Assembly: GCF_014534685.1 (NCBI RefSeq)
Contig: NZ_JACVVX010000001.1
Location: forward strand, 574,501-638,500
Length of the DNA: 64,000 nucleotides
DNA from: Oryzicola mucosus
GTDB lineage: Bacteria > Pseudomonadota > Alphaproteobacteria > Rhizobiales > Rhizobiaceae
Reading direction: 5' to 3'
In this document: positions 9,424 to 18,021 of the stretch, one piece after another
Layout: the number at the start of each line of letters is the position of its first letter
Position numbering within the stretch: position 1 is the stretch's first letter
Made by a program: the position numbers and the translations under genes
The notes under the pieces: generated by a model
The model's input: the letters and a program-made list of their open reading frames with translations, nothing else
The model's database searches: none
Told to the model about the DNA's origin: nothing

Positions 9424-10530
9424 TTACATATCGATCCGCAGCATGTGGTTGTCCCAGACATAGTCCGGGTCTCTCGCTTCCTGGCCCGTCGGCGCGATGA
9501 TCTCGCCGGCTCCGGTAGTGGCCAGAAATCCGTCGCCATCGGGCGCCAGGCCGCACACTTCGACCAACGAGCGGTTGGCGACGATGCGGCCGCTGGCAGC
9601 GTCGATCGTCACCATGGCATTGCCTTGCGGCGATGAGACCGCGACGAGCCCGGACCGGGGGTTGGCCGCGACCGAGCCGATATAGTTGCGGAACCCGCCC
9701 AGAACCTCCTCGGGCATGTCGAGCATGGTCAGGTCCTTGCCGCGCACCGCGCGCCCGACCAGCAACGGACGCTCTGTGGCCGGGCCTTCATGCTGGCAGC
9801 CGAACCAGATCGTGCCGGAGGCATCCACCGCCATATGCCGGATCGAAAGCTGGTGCAGCGTCGCGGGCAGTTCGTGCTTTTCGAGCAGGTCGCCCGTCGC
9901 CCTGTCGAGCAGCGCGAAGGACGGCTTCATCGTCGGGATGTTGAGTTTCGCCCGTCCGAAATCGGGATGGGTTTCGATGCCGCCATTGCACACCGCAAGC
10001 GTGCGGCCGTCATCCAGCAGGATCAGTTCGTGCGGCCCTACGCCATGGGTCGGAAATTCGCCGATGCGGGCAAAACGGTCTCTGGCATCGTAGACGCCGA
10101 CCATGCCGGCGGCGTTGTCGAAATCGTTCTCCGTCACATACAGCAGCGCGCCATCCTGGGAGAATGCGCCATGCCCGTAATAGTGGCGGCCGGCGATGCT
10201 GTTGACGGTCAATGGCGGCTGGCCGCCGCTATGGTCGAAGATGACCATGAAGGTTCCGGGCTGGCGCGCGAACACCACGGAACGCCGCGTGACCGGATCG
10301 AAGGTGATGTCGTGACCGCGATCGGGCAAAGCGACGCTGTGCAGAACTTTGCCGGCTTCGGTCAGCATCGCGACGCCATAAGACCCATCGCGCATCTGGT
10401 AGGCGGTCGCAAACAAGGCGTCGGCTTCCAGCGTCGCCGCCCGCGAGGACGGCGCCATGGCGAGCACGAAGGCCGAGCCGGCCGCCTTGATGAAGTCGCG
10501 CCGGTCGAACAGCGGCGTGCGCATCGTCAA
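9424..10530 (-). CDS. DUF1513 protein, Tat-exported beta-propeller-like
   Basis: This 368-residue protein of the DUF1513 family is the last gene of the iron cluster. Its N terminus carries a twin-arginine motif (RRDFIKAAGSAFVLAMA, about residues 10-26), which implies export of a folded protein to the periplasm. The remainder shows repeated strand patterns with motifs such as GHGAFS and ETHPD, compatible with a beta-propeller. The start overlaps the stop of the preceding imelysin gene by four bases. DUF1513 genes accompany imelysins and di-heme oxidoreductases in many proteobacteria, suggesting a role in periplasmic iron handling, but no reaction is established. Confidence 0.88.
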   Translation of the reverse strand: MTMRTPLFDRRDFIKAAGSAFVLAMAPSSRAATLEADALFATAYQMRDGSYGVAMLTEAGKVLHSVALPDRGHDITFDPVTRRSVVFARQPGTFMVIFDHSGGQPPLTVNSIAGRHYYGHGAFSQDGALLYVTENDFDNAAGMVGVYDARDRFARIGEFPTHGVGPHELILLDDGRTLAVCNGGIETHPDFGRAKLNIPTMKPSFALLDRATGDLLEKHELPATLHQLSIRHMAVDASGTIWFGCQHEGPATERPLLVGRAVRGKDLTMLDMPEEVLGGFRNYIGSVAANPRSGLVAVSSPQGNAMVTIDAASGRIVANRSLVEVCGLAPDGDGFLATTGAGEIIAPTGQEARDPDYVWDNHMLRIDM

Positions 10531-11603
10531 TCTCCGTCGAGCGAGGAGAAACCTGCCGTCAACCCCAATGCGCCCGAGAGGCGTGTGCCAAACAACTCAC
10601 TGAGACTCGAGGTGACCACCTTGAAATAGGCGAGCTTGCCGCGCTCCTGCCCATTGGCCAGCACATCCGCAAGTGGGCCTTGCGCGCCATCGGCGGCACG
10701 CACCGCATTGCCGAATTCAAATCGAACCGAATTGTCGATCCAGGACATTTCGGCGGGCAGCGCCTCGCCGAAATGCGACGCCTGATACAGGGCGCTCATG
10801 CCTTCTATATTGGCTTTCAGGGCCGGCACCGTCTGGCCGGATCGCCAGAACAGCGCCTGTCGCGGCTTGTCGTCCTTTGGCACCTCGCCCAGAAAACCGC
10901 CGACGCGAACGTCGCGCACCAACTCGGTGCCGTTGACGAACACTTCGAGCAGCGTGGTGACCGCCTCGGTCGAATTGCGATAAAGCGGGTTGTCCGCGCC
11001 CGGCTGGCTCCATGTCGCGGCAAAACCGTCTGGCTTGGCCCATGCGTCGCTGATCTCGCGGGCAATAGAGGTCATATTGCCGGCAATCGCCTCGCCATAG
11101 CTGCAGCGATAGGGGTCGGAGGGCGCCGACAGGGTCTCGTAACCGGTGCCGTAGAGTACGAATTCCAGCGCTCCCAGCCCCTGCATTGCCACGCTTTTCT
11201 GCGCCAGGGTTTCCGCTTTGGTCGCGGTCACATCCTTGTCGGCCAGGGCAGCCTGCACCTGCCGCAAACCCGTTCCCTTCCGGTCTGGCCAGAACAACAT
11301 GCGCTCAAGTCTGTTGTGCTCGGTCACCGGCCCGAAGCGGATGGTCTCGGCTTCCGACCACGCTTCCACAATGTCGGCAAAGCTCTTGTGCGCCGCATCC
11401 AGCGTTTCTTGCGAGGGCGCCTTGCACAGGGTCTGCATGGCGGCTTTCATTGCTGAGCTGCGCTCGCCAAGCTTTGCATAGGCAGGCCGGACAAACCCAT
11501 CGACGGCATTGGTCACGATCTGCTTACCAGTGATCGCGAAAGCCGGGGCGGGAAGCAGAACCATCAAAAGTGGGACGGTGGCGAGCAGGCTTCTTCGCAT
11601 CAC
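10527..11603 (-). CDS. Imelysin-family periplasmic protein (second copy, variant motif)
   Basis: This 358-residue imelysin-like (M75-type) protein starts with a signal peptide (RRSLLATVPLLMVLLPAPAFA) and is all-helical after that. The family motif GxHxxE appears here as GLGALE near residue 148, so the histidine is missing. The protein may therefore be a structural partner, or may bind metal differently from the upstream imelysin. It overlaps both flanking genes by four bases (di-heme oxidoreductase before it, DUF1513 after it), so the three are translated as a block. Imelysins are iron-regulated and thought to act in periplasmic iron uptake; function is not proven. Confidence 0.88.
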   Translation of the reverse strand: MMRRSLLATVPLLMVLLPAPAFAITGKQIVTNAVDGFVRPAYAKLGERSSAMKAAMQTLCKAPSQETLDAAHKSFADIVEAWSEAETIRFGPVTEHNRLERMLFWPDRKGTGLRQVQAALADKDVTATKAETLAQKSVAMQGLGALEFVLYGTGYETLSAPSDPYRCSYGEAIAGNMTSIAREISDAWAKPDGFAATWSQPGADNPLYRNSTEAVTTLLEVFVNGTELVRDVRVGGFLGEVPKDDKPRQALFWRSGQTVPALKANIEGMSALYQASHFGEALPAEMSWIDNSVRFEFGNAVRAADGAQGPLADVLANGQERGKLAYFKVVTSSLSELFGTRLSGALGLTAGFSSLDGD

Positions 11604-13408
11604 AACGACTCCAGGAATTTGACCAGCGCTTCGCGGTCTTGGGAAGCCATATCAGCAAATTTGTCGCGCGCGGCCTGCGCCTCGCCGCCGTGCCACAGAA
11701 TGGCTTCGGTCAGATTGCGCGCGCGCCCGTCATGAAGAAAAAAGGTGTGGCCGTTGACGCGCTGGGTCAGGCCGATGCCCCAGAGCGGTGCTGTGCGCCA
11801 TTCGCTGCCGCTGGCGACACCGACCGGCTGGCCGTCGGCCAAGCCCTCGCCCATGTCATGCAGCAGAAAGTCCGAATAAGGCCAGATCAGTTGGAAGGCT
11901 TGCGCCTTGTTGGGTGCGTCTCGGCGGGTAACGTATTTCGGCGTATGGCAGGACGCGCATCCGGCTTCATAGAACATCTGCTTGCCGCGCAGGACGGCTG
12001 TTTTGCCCATGTCGCGGCGGGCGGGCACAGCCAGGTTCCGGGAATAGAAAGAAACCAGCTCCATGATCGGATCGGGTGCCTCCACCGGGCCCAGCCGCTC
12101 CTGCACACCGATGGGCATGGCCTTGCAGGCGGTTTGCCTGTCGGTGCAATCGCCCCAATGATTGGGCACCTCAGGCGTCGAAATGCCGATGTCGCCGGCA
12201 AAGGCGTCGGCTGTCTGCTGCCGGATCGAAGGCGTCTGCGCTTTCCAACCAAAGCGGCCGAGGATCAGCTCGCCGGTCGGAACGTCGCGAACCACCGATG
12301 GCTTTCCGGAGATGCCGTCGCCATTCGCATCGTCGGGATCGGCATTGGCCAGGATATCGGCCGGGTGGATCTGTTCGACCAGACCGAGCCCGATCATCTG
12401 TGGGGTGACGCGCGGCGACAGCGTGGTGCGCGGATCGAGCGGCCCATAGCCCAGATCGGTGACGGAATAGTTCGGCTTGCGCAGCGACACGGAAGTCCCG
12501 TCGCCCAGCGTCACGGGGATTTCCTCATAGGCGATTTTCATCCGGCCTTCGCCGGTCAGTCCAGGCACGGCGAGATCCTGCAACTGGTTGCCATAGACCG
12601 GATCGGGAAAATTCAGCGCCTTGTGCTCGGCAACAAGCCGCTTTTCCTCTTCGCTCTCAGCCGCGCGGGCGAGCCGCAGAAACATCGAGGTGGCATCGGC
12701 GGTGTTTTCCGGCGGATGGCCGCGTCCATCCTTGAGATGGCAGCTTTGGCAGGCACGGGCGTTGAACAACGGTCCGAGCCCATCGGAAGCCTGCGTCGAT
12801 GAAGGCGATGAAACCCACAACTTACGGAACAGCCCATTGCCGAGCTTGAAAGTGCCTTCTTCCTCAAAGGTCAGATTGGACGAGAATTGCGAGAACGCGT
12901 CCTGGTTGACGCGTTTCTTGGATGTCCCTGCGCCGCCCTGCATCAGTTCGAACTGTTCGGGAGCGGAAAAGTCGGTTGCCGGCTTGGTGATCGCTTCGAC
13001 ACGCGCTCTGTCTTCCGGCGTCAGGTCGGTCCGCTGGGCCGGAAGATTGGGGGAGGTCTCTTCGGCCTGAGCCAAAGGTGTTTCTACGAGGGATAAAATG
13101 ATACCCGCGGCAAGAAGCAAAGCGGCTGCCTTGGAAAGGAAGCCGGATACCCCCTCATCGTCTCGCCCTTCGGGCTCGCCACCTCTCCCCCCCTGCGTAA
13201 GGGAGAGGAATCGCTGCTTTGTCGGAAGCGAACTCCAATCAGCGTCGGTTCCTCGCCCCCATGCAATGGGGGAGAGGTGGTTTGTGAAGCAAACCGGTGA
13301 GGGGGTTTCTTCTCCCTCATAGCTCAAAAGAAATGGTGATGTTGCCGCGTGGCGATGCAGCGGAGAACCAGGCCCCATGCGGCGCATCTGTGAAATTATG
13401 CGCCGCAT
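11600..13408 (-). CDS. Di-heme oxidoreductase (DHOR-type cytochrome), 5' end uncertain
   Basis: The conserved part is a periplasmic c-type cytochrome of the di-heme oxidoreductase family. Two heme-binding CxxCH motifs are visible (CQSCH and CASCH), with a signal-like segment AAALLLAAGIILSLVETPLAQA before the mature protein. The frame is open to an ATG at 13408, but the first 85 or so residues are the translation of the palindromic element at 13149-13306 and flanking sequence, so they are unlikely to be native. No ATG or GTG lies between the element and the signal segment; a TTG at 13120 is the only near-cognate start there. The gene follows bfr by 11 bp and overlaps the next imelysin gene. 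Confidence 0.85.
   Translation of the reverse strand: MRRIISQMRRMGPGSPLHRHAATSPFLLSYEGEETPSPVCFTNHLSPIAWGRGTDADWSSLPTKQRFLSLTQGGRGGEPEGRDDEGVSGFLSKAAALLLAAGIILSLVETPLAQAEETSPNLPAQRTDLTPEDRARVEAITKPATDFSAPEQFELMQGGAGTSKKRVNQDAFSQFSSNLTFEEEGTFKLGNGLFRKLWVSSPSSTQASDGLGPLFNARACQSCHLKDGRGHPPENTADATSMFLRLARAAESEEEKRLVAEHKALNFPDPVYGNQLQDLAVPGLTGEGRMKIAYEEIPVTLGDGTSVSLRKPNYSVTDLGYGPLDPRTTLSPRVTPQMIGLGLVEQIHPADILANADPDDANGDGISGKPSVVRDVPTGELILGRFGWKAQTPSIRQQTADAFAGDIGISTPEVPNHWGDCTDRQTACKAMPIGVQERLGPVEAPDPIMELVSFYSRNLAVPARRDMGKTAVLRGKQMFYEAGCASCHTPKYVTRRDAPNKAQAFQLIWPYSDFLLHDMGEGLADGQPVGVASGSEWRTAPLWGIGLTQRVNGHTFFLHDGRARNLTEAILWHGGEAQAARDKFADMASQDREALVKFLESL
13149..13306. repeat. Palindromic repeat element fused in frame to the di-heme oxidoreductase 5' end
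   Basis: The element of about 158 bp has outer CCCCCTCA/TGAGGGGG ends and CACCTCTCCCCC-type inner arms, and also contains a small CCC-ATGCAAT-GGG hairpin. The same arms and order occur at 17795-17944, so these two are copies of one family. Here it lies directly upstream of the signal peptide of the di-heme oxidoreductase, with no stop codon in that frame. Confidence 0.8.
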
Positions 13409-13419
13409 TCCGGCATGTC

Positions 13420-13905
13420 CTATTCGGCCTCGTTGGCCGAGTCGGCGTTGAGCTGACCGTATTTGGCCTCACCGATGCTCTCGAGAAGTTGCAGCTGGGT
13501 CTCAAGGAAGTCGATGTGACCTTCCTCGTCGATCAGCAGTGCCTCGAACAGCTTCATGGTGACGTAGTCGCCTTTCTCGGCGCAGATCTCACGCGATTTC
13601 TTATATGAAGTGCGGGCGTCGTACTCGCCGGCGAGATCGGACTCCAGCACTTCCTTGACGTTCTGCCCGATCCGCAACGGCGAAACGGACTGCAGGTTCG
13701 GATGGCCGTCCAGGAAGATGATGCGGGCTACCAGCTTGTCGGCATGCTGCATTTCTTCGATGGACTCTGCGCGCTCCTTCTTGGCGAGCTTGGTGAAACC
13801 CCAATCCTCGAGCAGACGGTAATGCAGCCAGTATTGGTTGACAGCTCCGAGCTCGAGAAAGAGCGCTTCGTTAAGCCGCTCGATGATCTCTTTGTCGCCT
13901 TTCAT
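13420..13905 (-). CDS. bfr: Bacterioferritin
   Basis: Bacterioferritin is a 24-mer iron-storage cage that oxidises Fe(II) and stores it as ferrihydrite, with heme bound between subunits. The 161-residue protein has the exact family length and all key residues: ferroxidase ligands Glu18, Glu51, His54, Glu94, Glu127 and His130, and the heme ligand Met52. Its start overlaps the end of the bacterioferritin-associated ferredoxin gene by 35 bases. Its position inside an operon of iron-import genes downstream of an Irr-type box suggests coordination of import with storage. Confidence 0.97.
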   Translation of the reverse strand: MKGDKEIIERLNEALFLELGAVNQYWLHYRLLEDWGFTKLAKKERAESIEEMQHADKLVARIIFLDGHPNLQSVSPLRIGQNVKEVLESDLAGEYDARTSYKKSREICAEKGDYVTMKLFEALLIDEEGHIDFLETQLQLLESIGEAKYGQLNADSANEAE

Positions 13906-14182
13906 GAATCCTGCTCCCGAATTGGATGCGCAATTCTCTGACGCGATCCAGATGTGAAACGATAGCCATTTCGTCCGCTTCCGAACGAGAATGGTAGTTC
14001 TCGGTTACCCGAATGATCGTTTCCACCACATTTGGGAAGCAGCCGCAACAGCGACCGCGTTTGTGCATGGCATGGTAGACCTTCGCCGGGACAATGAGCT
14101 GCCACGGGTCGCTGTCGAGCAGGTCTATGATCGTCTGTTCGATTTCCTTTTCGGTAATCAAATTACAGTGGCAAATCAGCAT
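13871..14182 (-). CDS. bfd: Bacterioferritin-associated ferredoxin
   Basis: Bfd is a small [2Fe-2S] protein that passes electrons to bacterioferritin heme to release stored iron. Four ligands are visible: Cys4 and Cys6 in CHC, and Cys45 and Cys48 in RCCGC (C-x2-C). At 103 residues it is longer than the usual 64-75 residues. The extra part is a charged C-terminal tail (RRQRDHRAA at the end) that lies in the overlap with bfr, so the tail may be an unconstrained read-through. The overlap implies translational coupling. Confidence 0.9.
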   Translation of the reverse strand: MLICHCNLITEKEIEQTIIDLLDSDPWQLIVPAKVYHAMHKRGRCCGCFPNVVETIIRVTENYHSRSEADEMAIVSHLDRVRELRIQFGSRIHERRQRDHRAA

Positions 14183-14257
14183 GTTGAACTCTGCGATGGC
14201 TGTGGCGCGGGCTCCCCGCGCCAGTGGCTTTGCGGTTTCGGCGCGTGGCGAAAAGCC

Positions 14258-15565
14258 TCACTGGAAAACCTTGTCCGGCGCGTCGAGGCTGTCCGATCCC
14301 TCGAAGGCGATGGCGTCGATCTTCAGCGCGGCAACGGCACGCTCGATCGACTTGGTCTGGTCGACCAGCGCGTCGATCGCGGCCTGCACGGTGGCGTTGC
14401 CTTCGGTGTTGCCTTCGCCGATCTGCTGGTCGTAGGCTTCGCCGGCCTTGGCGCGGGCTTCGATCGCTTCCATCTTGGCCACAGTCGCATCGAGCTTGCC
14501 GGACAGCTCCGCGTCGACGGCCGGGTCGGCTGCCTTCACCAGATCGGACACAGAAGGGCCTTCCACGACGGAACCGTCGACGCGCTTGTAGCTTCCGCGA
14601 TAGACGTTGCGGATGCCGACCGTGTCGTAGAGATGCGAGATGGAGGTGTTGTCGGAGAAGCAGTCATGCTCCTCTTCCGGGTCGTGCAACAGCAGGCCGA
14701 GTTTCATGCGCTCGCCGGCCAGTTCGCCATAAGACAGCGAGCCCATGCCGGTGAGGATGACGGAAACGCCCTCGGTCGGATCGGCATCGACCAGCGTCTT
14801 GCGGGCTTCGCCATCGGCCTTCCAGTTGCCGACCATCTCTTCGAGGTCGGCGACCAGCAACTGCGAGGCCGAAGCGAGGTATTCGCCGCGGCGGTCGCAG
14901 TTGCCGCCAGTGCAGTTGGCGGTGTCATAATCGGTGTAAGGCCGGTTGCCCGCGCCTGGACCGGTGCCGTTCAGGTCCTGGCCCCAGAGCAGGAATTCGA
15001 TGGCATGGTAGCCGGTGGCCACATTGGCCTCGATGTCGCCGGCTTCCTGCAGCGTCGACGCCAGGAACTCAGGCGTCAGCTTGGAAGCATCGACCGTCTC
15101 GCCATTGATCTCGATGCTTTTGTTGGCAATGACATTGGCAGTATAGAGCGTGTTCTCGTCGGACTCGGTGCCATAGCCGCCATCGACATAGTCGATCAGG
15201 CCTTCGTCGAGCGGCCAGGCGTTCACCCGCCCCTCCCAGTCGTCGACGATGGGGTTGCCGAAGCGGAACGCCTCCGTCTGCTGGTAAGGGATGCGCGATG
15301 CCTTCCAGGCGGCGCGCGCAGCGTCCAGCGTCTCCTGCGAAGGCTTGGCCACCAGCGCATCGACAGCGGTCTTCAGCGCCTGCGCTGTGGTCAGCGAGTC
15401 CTCATAGCCGGCAAGTGCGATATCGGCATAATTCGCCACCACCGCTTTTGGGTCGACCTCGGCTGCCTTCGCCGGCAGGACGAAAATCGCCGCCGTCAGT
15501 GCGGCCGTTGCTGCGATTGTGGCAATCCTGCCGTGGCGCCGTGTCATGGCCATGCTCGTGAGCAT
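14258..15565 (-). CDS. irpA: Imelysin-family iron-regulated protein
   Basis: This is the first imelysin of the operon: 435 residues from the ATG at 15565, with a signal peptide (about residues 8-35, ending LPAKA) and a helical body. The family motif GxHxxE is intact as GYHAIEF near residue 190, followed by LLWGQD. It also carries a Cys pair TANCTGGNCDRRGEYL typical of IrpA-like imelysins. The open frame extends upstream to 15739, but that part overlaps the previous gene and is basic and non-conserved. IrpA-type proteins are induced under iron limitation; their molecular function is not settled. Confidence 0.9.
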   Translation of the reverse strand: MLTSMAMTRRHGRIATIAATAALTAAIFVLPAKAAEVDPKAVVANYADIALAGYEDSLTTAQALKTAVDALVAKPSQETLDAARAAWKASRIPYQQTEAFRFGNPIVDDWEGRVNAWPLDEGLIDYVDGGYGTESDENTLYTANVIANKSIEINGETVDASKLTPEFLASTLQEAGDIEANVATGYHAIEFLLWGQDLNGTGPGAGNRPYTDYDTANCTGGNCDRRGEYLASASQLLVADLEEMVGNWKADGEARKTLVDADPTEGVSVILTGMGSLSYGELAGERMKLGLLLHDPEEEHDCFSDNTSISHLYDTVGIRNVYRGSYKRVDGSVVEGPSVSDLVKAADPAVDAELSGKLDATVAKMEAIEARAKAGEAYDQQIGEGNTEGNATVQAAIDALVDQTKSIERAVAALKIDAIAFEGSDSLDAPDKVFQ

Positions 15566-15576
15566 CGTCGTCTCCC

Positions 15577-16080
15577 TCAGTGAACTGTCTTGCGCGACGA
15601 CCGGTCCAGTATGTCGTCGATCGCGGATTTCGGTATGGGCAAAAGATAGTGATGCAGGGCGCTCAGCGTTTCGGCGAAACAGCCTGCGGCCTCCTTCGCC
15701 TCCTGGCGCATCAGGCCGCAGGTCATGGCTTCGAGACATGTCGCGGCGGCAACCTCGTCATGATGCTGCAGGCCGGCTACAAGGCCGAGCGCCAGGCACT
15801 CGTCGCGGCAGACATGGTGCGCGCCGAACGGAAAGCTGATCAGCGGGCAGGCCGCGCAGCGGCGCAGCGTGCGCACGAAATGCGACAATTCGCCCAGTGC
15901 GCGACGGCCGTCCGCATCGCCCAGAAGGCCGGCATAGAGCGTATGCGCACGTTCCCACGGCGTCACCGAACCGGTGTCGTATCCGGCCAGCCAGTGGCGA
16001 TAGCCTTCGAGCACGAGCTTTTCCGGAGCCCGCTCGAAATACCCGCCGCGGCCATGCGCGATATCAGCCGACAGGCTCAT
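15577..16080 (-). CDS. Unrecognised Cys-rich protein, first gene of the iron operon
   Basis: I do not recognise the family. From the ATG at 16080 the protein is 167 residues, without signal peptide or membrane segment. It contains a cysteine cluster CAACP near residue 82, then CRDEC near 98 and two more Cys in TCLEAMTCG near 125, with His residues interspersed (GAHH, LQHH), so metal or Fe-S binding is plausible. It ends 11 bp before the imelysin start, so it should be co-transcribed. The frame is open to 16329, but the additional part would start at the edge of the Irr box, leaving no room for a leader. A NifQ-like spacing was considered and does not fit. Confidence 0.7.
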   Translation of the reverse strand: MSLSADIAHGRGGYFERAPEKLVLEGYRHWLAGYDTGSVTPWERAHTLYAGLLGDADGRRALGELSHFVRTLRRCAACPLISFPFGAHHVCRDECLALGLVAGLQHHDEVAAATCLEAMTCGLMRQEAKEAAGCFAETLSALHHYLLPIPKSAIDDILDRSSRKTVH

Positions 16081-16331
16081 GCGCGGCCCTTGTTCGGCAA
16101 ATGAAAACAAGAAGATATGACGGAAACGGTCAAGTCGCCCGATGGGCAGCCGCACAGATGCGCAGGTGCCGCGTCCACGCGCGGCGGGGTCATCGAAATC
16201 ATTCCGGTCGCTCCAATCGAAAGGGTTCAAGGCCCAGACATCAAAGGCATGCATCTCACGATGCCGGCCCATAAAAGCCGACGGCCCGGAAAAGTCAACG
16301 CCCCTCTCCGAAAAACGTAAAGAGTTCAAGT

Positions 16332-16350
16332 GTTTAGAACTATTCTAAAC
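16332..16350. promoter_or_regulatory. Irr-type iron control element (ICE)
   Basis: The sequence is a perfect inverted repeat GTTTAGAA-CTA-TTCTAAAC. This matches the TTTAGAA-N3-TTCTAAA pattern bound by the heme-dependent regulator Irr in Rhizobiales. It lies in the 437-bp gap between the minus-strand iron operon (first ATG at 16080) and the plus-strand ferredoxin reductase (ATG at 16518), so it could control either or both. The remainder of the gap holds promoter-like TTGAC sequences but no gene. Confidence 0.8.
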
Positions 16351-16517
16351 TGCGACTGTCCAGTTTGTTTCGGCACGCAACGCCGGTCGGGGCCCTCAGG
16401 GCCGCGGCTTGACAGCCGACGATATCAGGTGTCACGCAGAGCTTATCGTCGCCCGGCCCTTGCGGCGGCCCAGATGGCATCACCATCTGCGGCGGGCATG
16501 TGAGGAAAGGCAATTTC

Positions 16518-17762
16518 ATGAACAACGGCGTCGTGATCGTTGGCACCGGCCATGCCGGCGTACAGGCTGCCGCCAGCCTGAGGGAAGAGGGCTTCGAAGG
16601 CCCGGTCATCCTGATCGGCGACGAGACGGATCTGCCCTATCACAAGCCGCCTCTCTCCAAGACGTTCATCAAGGACGAAGCCGCCAAGCCGCAGCCGTTG
16701 CGCGGCGACGCCTTCTACGAAACCAACCGCATCGACCTCCGGCTCGGCCGCCGGGCAGAGCGCATCGACCTTAAGGCGCGAAGCCTGGTGCTCGCGGACG
16801 GGACGGCGCTTGCGTTCGACAGGCTGATCCTGGCCACCGGGTCGCGACCGCGCGCCTTGCGCCTTGAAGGCAGCAACCTCGAAGGCGTGCTGTCGCTGCG
16901 GTCGATTGCCGATGCGCGGCGCATCCGCGAGACCAGCGGACAGGTCGAGGAGGTCGTGGTACTCGGCGGCGGCTTCATCGGGCTGGAGATCGCCGCAACA
17001 TTGTCGCTGGGCGGCCGCAAGGTCACCGTCATCGAGGCGCAGGACCGGCTGCTCGGCCGCGCGGTTGCGCCCGTCATTTCTGAGCATGTCCGGAGGCGGC
17101 TGGAGGGACTGGGCGTGCGTGTGCTGCTCAGCACCACGCTCGACCGACTGGACGGCGACAATGGCGCGGTCTCGGCCGCGATCACCTCGACCGGCGAACG
17201 CCTTCCGGCGCGGATGATCGTTGTCGGCATCGGCGTCGTGCCCAATGTCGAGCTGGCCGAAGCCGCCGGGCTGTCGATTGCCAACGGCATCCGGGTCGAT
17301 CCCCACATGCGCAGCTCGGCGCCGGAAATACTCGCCATCGGCGACAATGCCAGCTACCGCCACTGGTTCAGCGCGGCCGACGTGCGGCTGGAGTCGGTGC
17401 AGAACGCCACCGACCAGGCACGGCTCGCAGCGCGCACCATCCTGGGACACGAAAGCGCCTATGAGGCGGTGCCATGGTTCTGGTCCGACATTGGCGACAT
17501 GAAACTGCAGATGGTCGGCCTGACCGGCGGCAGCAGCCGGCAAGTCGTTTCCGGCGATCCGGCGGAGAACAAATTCGCGGTGCATCATTATCTCGGCGAC
17601 CGGCTGATCGGCGTCGAAACCGTCAACCGCCCCGCCGACCACATGCTCGGTCGCAAAATGATCGGGCTGGGCTTTTCGCTCCCGCCCGACATTGCCGCCA
17701 GCGGTACCGAGGCGGTGAAGGCAGCGCTCGCGGCCTGGCAACAGGCTCAGGCGGCTGGGTAG
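16518..17762 (+). CDS. FAD/NAD(P)-dependent ferredoxin reductase
   Basis: This 414-residue flavoprotein is of the putidaredoxin/rhodocoxin reductase class. It has an N-terminal FAD motif VIVGTGHAGVQAA (about 5-17), the GDE-type and YHKPPLSK segments typical of the class, ATGSRPR before the NAD domain, the second dinucleotide fold VVLGGGFIGLEIA (about 150), and AIGDNA near 280. The ATG at 16518 follows a good Shine-Dalgarno GAGGAAAGG. It would pass electrons from NAD(P)H to a ferredoxin. Being divergent from the iron operon that encodes Bfd, it might supply electrons for bacterioferritin iron release, which is inference only. Confidence 0.9.
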   Translation: MNNGVVIVGTGHAGVQAAASLREEGFEGPVILIGDETDLPYHKPPLSKTFIKDEAAKPQPLRGDAFYETNRIDLRLGRRAERIDLKARSLVLADGTALAFDRLILATGSRPRALRLEGSNLEGVLSLRSIADARRIRETSGQVEEVVVLGGGFIGLEIAATLSLGGRKVTVIEAQDRLLGRAVAPVISEHVRRRLEGLGVRVLLSTTLDRLDGDNGAVSAAITSTGERLPARMIVVGIGVVPNVELAEAAGLSIANGIRVDPHMRSSAPEILAIGDNASYRHWFSAADVRLESVQNATDQARLAARTILGHESAYEAVPWFWSDIGDMKLQMVGLTGGSSRQVVSGDPAENKFAVHHYLGDRLIGVETVNRPADHMLGRKMIGLGFSLPPDIAASGTEAVKAALAAWQQAQAAG

Positions 17763-17794
17763 TTTACGGCTCCAACAAACGGACAGGTGGAAGC

Positions 17795-17944
17795 CCCCCC
17801 TCACCGGCTCGCGATGCTCGCCACCTCTCCCCCCGCCCGGGGGAGAGGAATCCTGCCTCGCGAGGCGCATTCTATGCAGAACCTGGGTTCCTCGCCCCCA
17901 TGAAATGGGGGAGAGGTGCCGAGAGCAGCGAGGCGGTGAGGGGG
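17795..17944. repeat. Palindromic repeat element, same family as 13149-13306
   Basis: The element of about 150 bp has CCCCTCACCGGCTCGC and GGCGGTGAGGGG ends and internal CACCTCTCCCCC/GGGGGAGAGGTG arms. The right part (CTCGCCCCCATG-AATGGGGGAGAGG) matches the copy at 13149-13306 almost base for base. It occupies the convergent gap between the reductase and the zinc dehydrogenase and could act as a bidirectional terminator. Confidence 0.8.
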
Positions 17945-18021
17945 AATTGGCCATATTATCCAACTGGCCGGGTATTCTTCTGAGAATGTGCGCAGGCCGG
18001 TGGGGCAGAGCCAATCCGGCT

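Noticed and set aside
15577-16080. NifQ-like molybdenum protein
   Set aside because: The cysteine spacing does not fit the NifQ C-x4-C-x2-C-x5-C pattern, and no nif genes are nearby.
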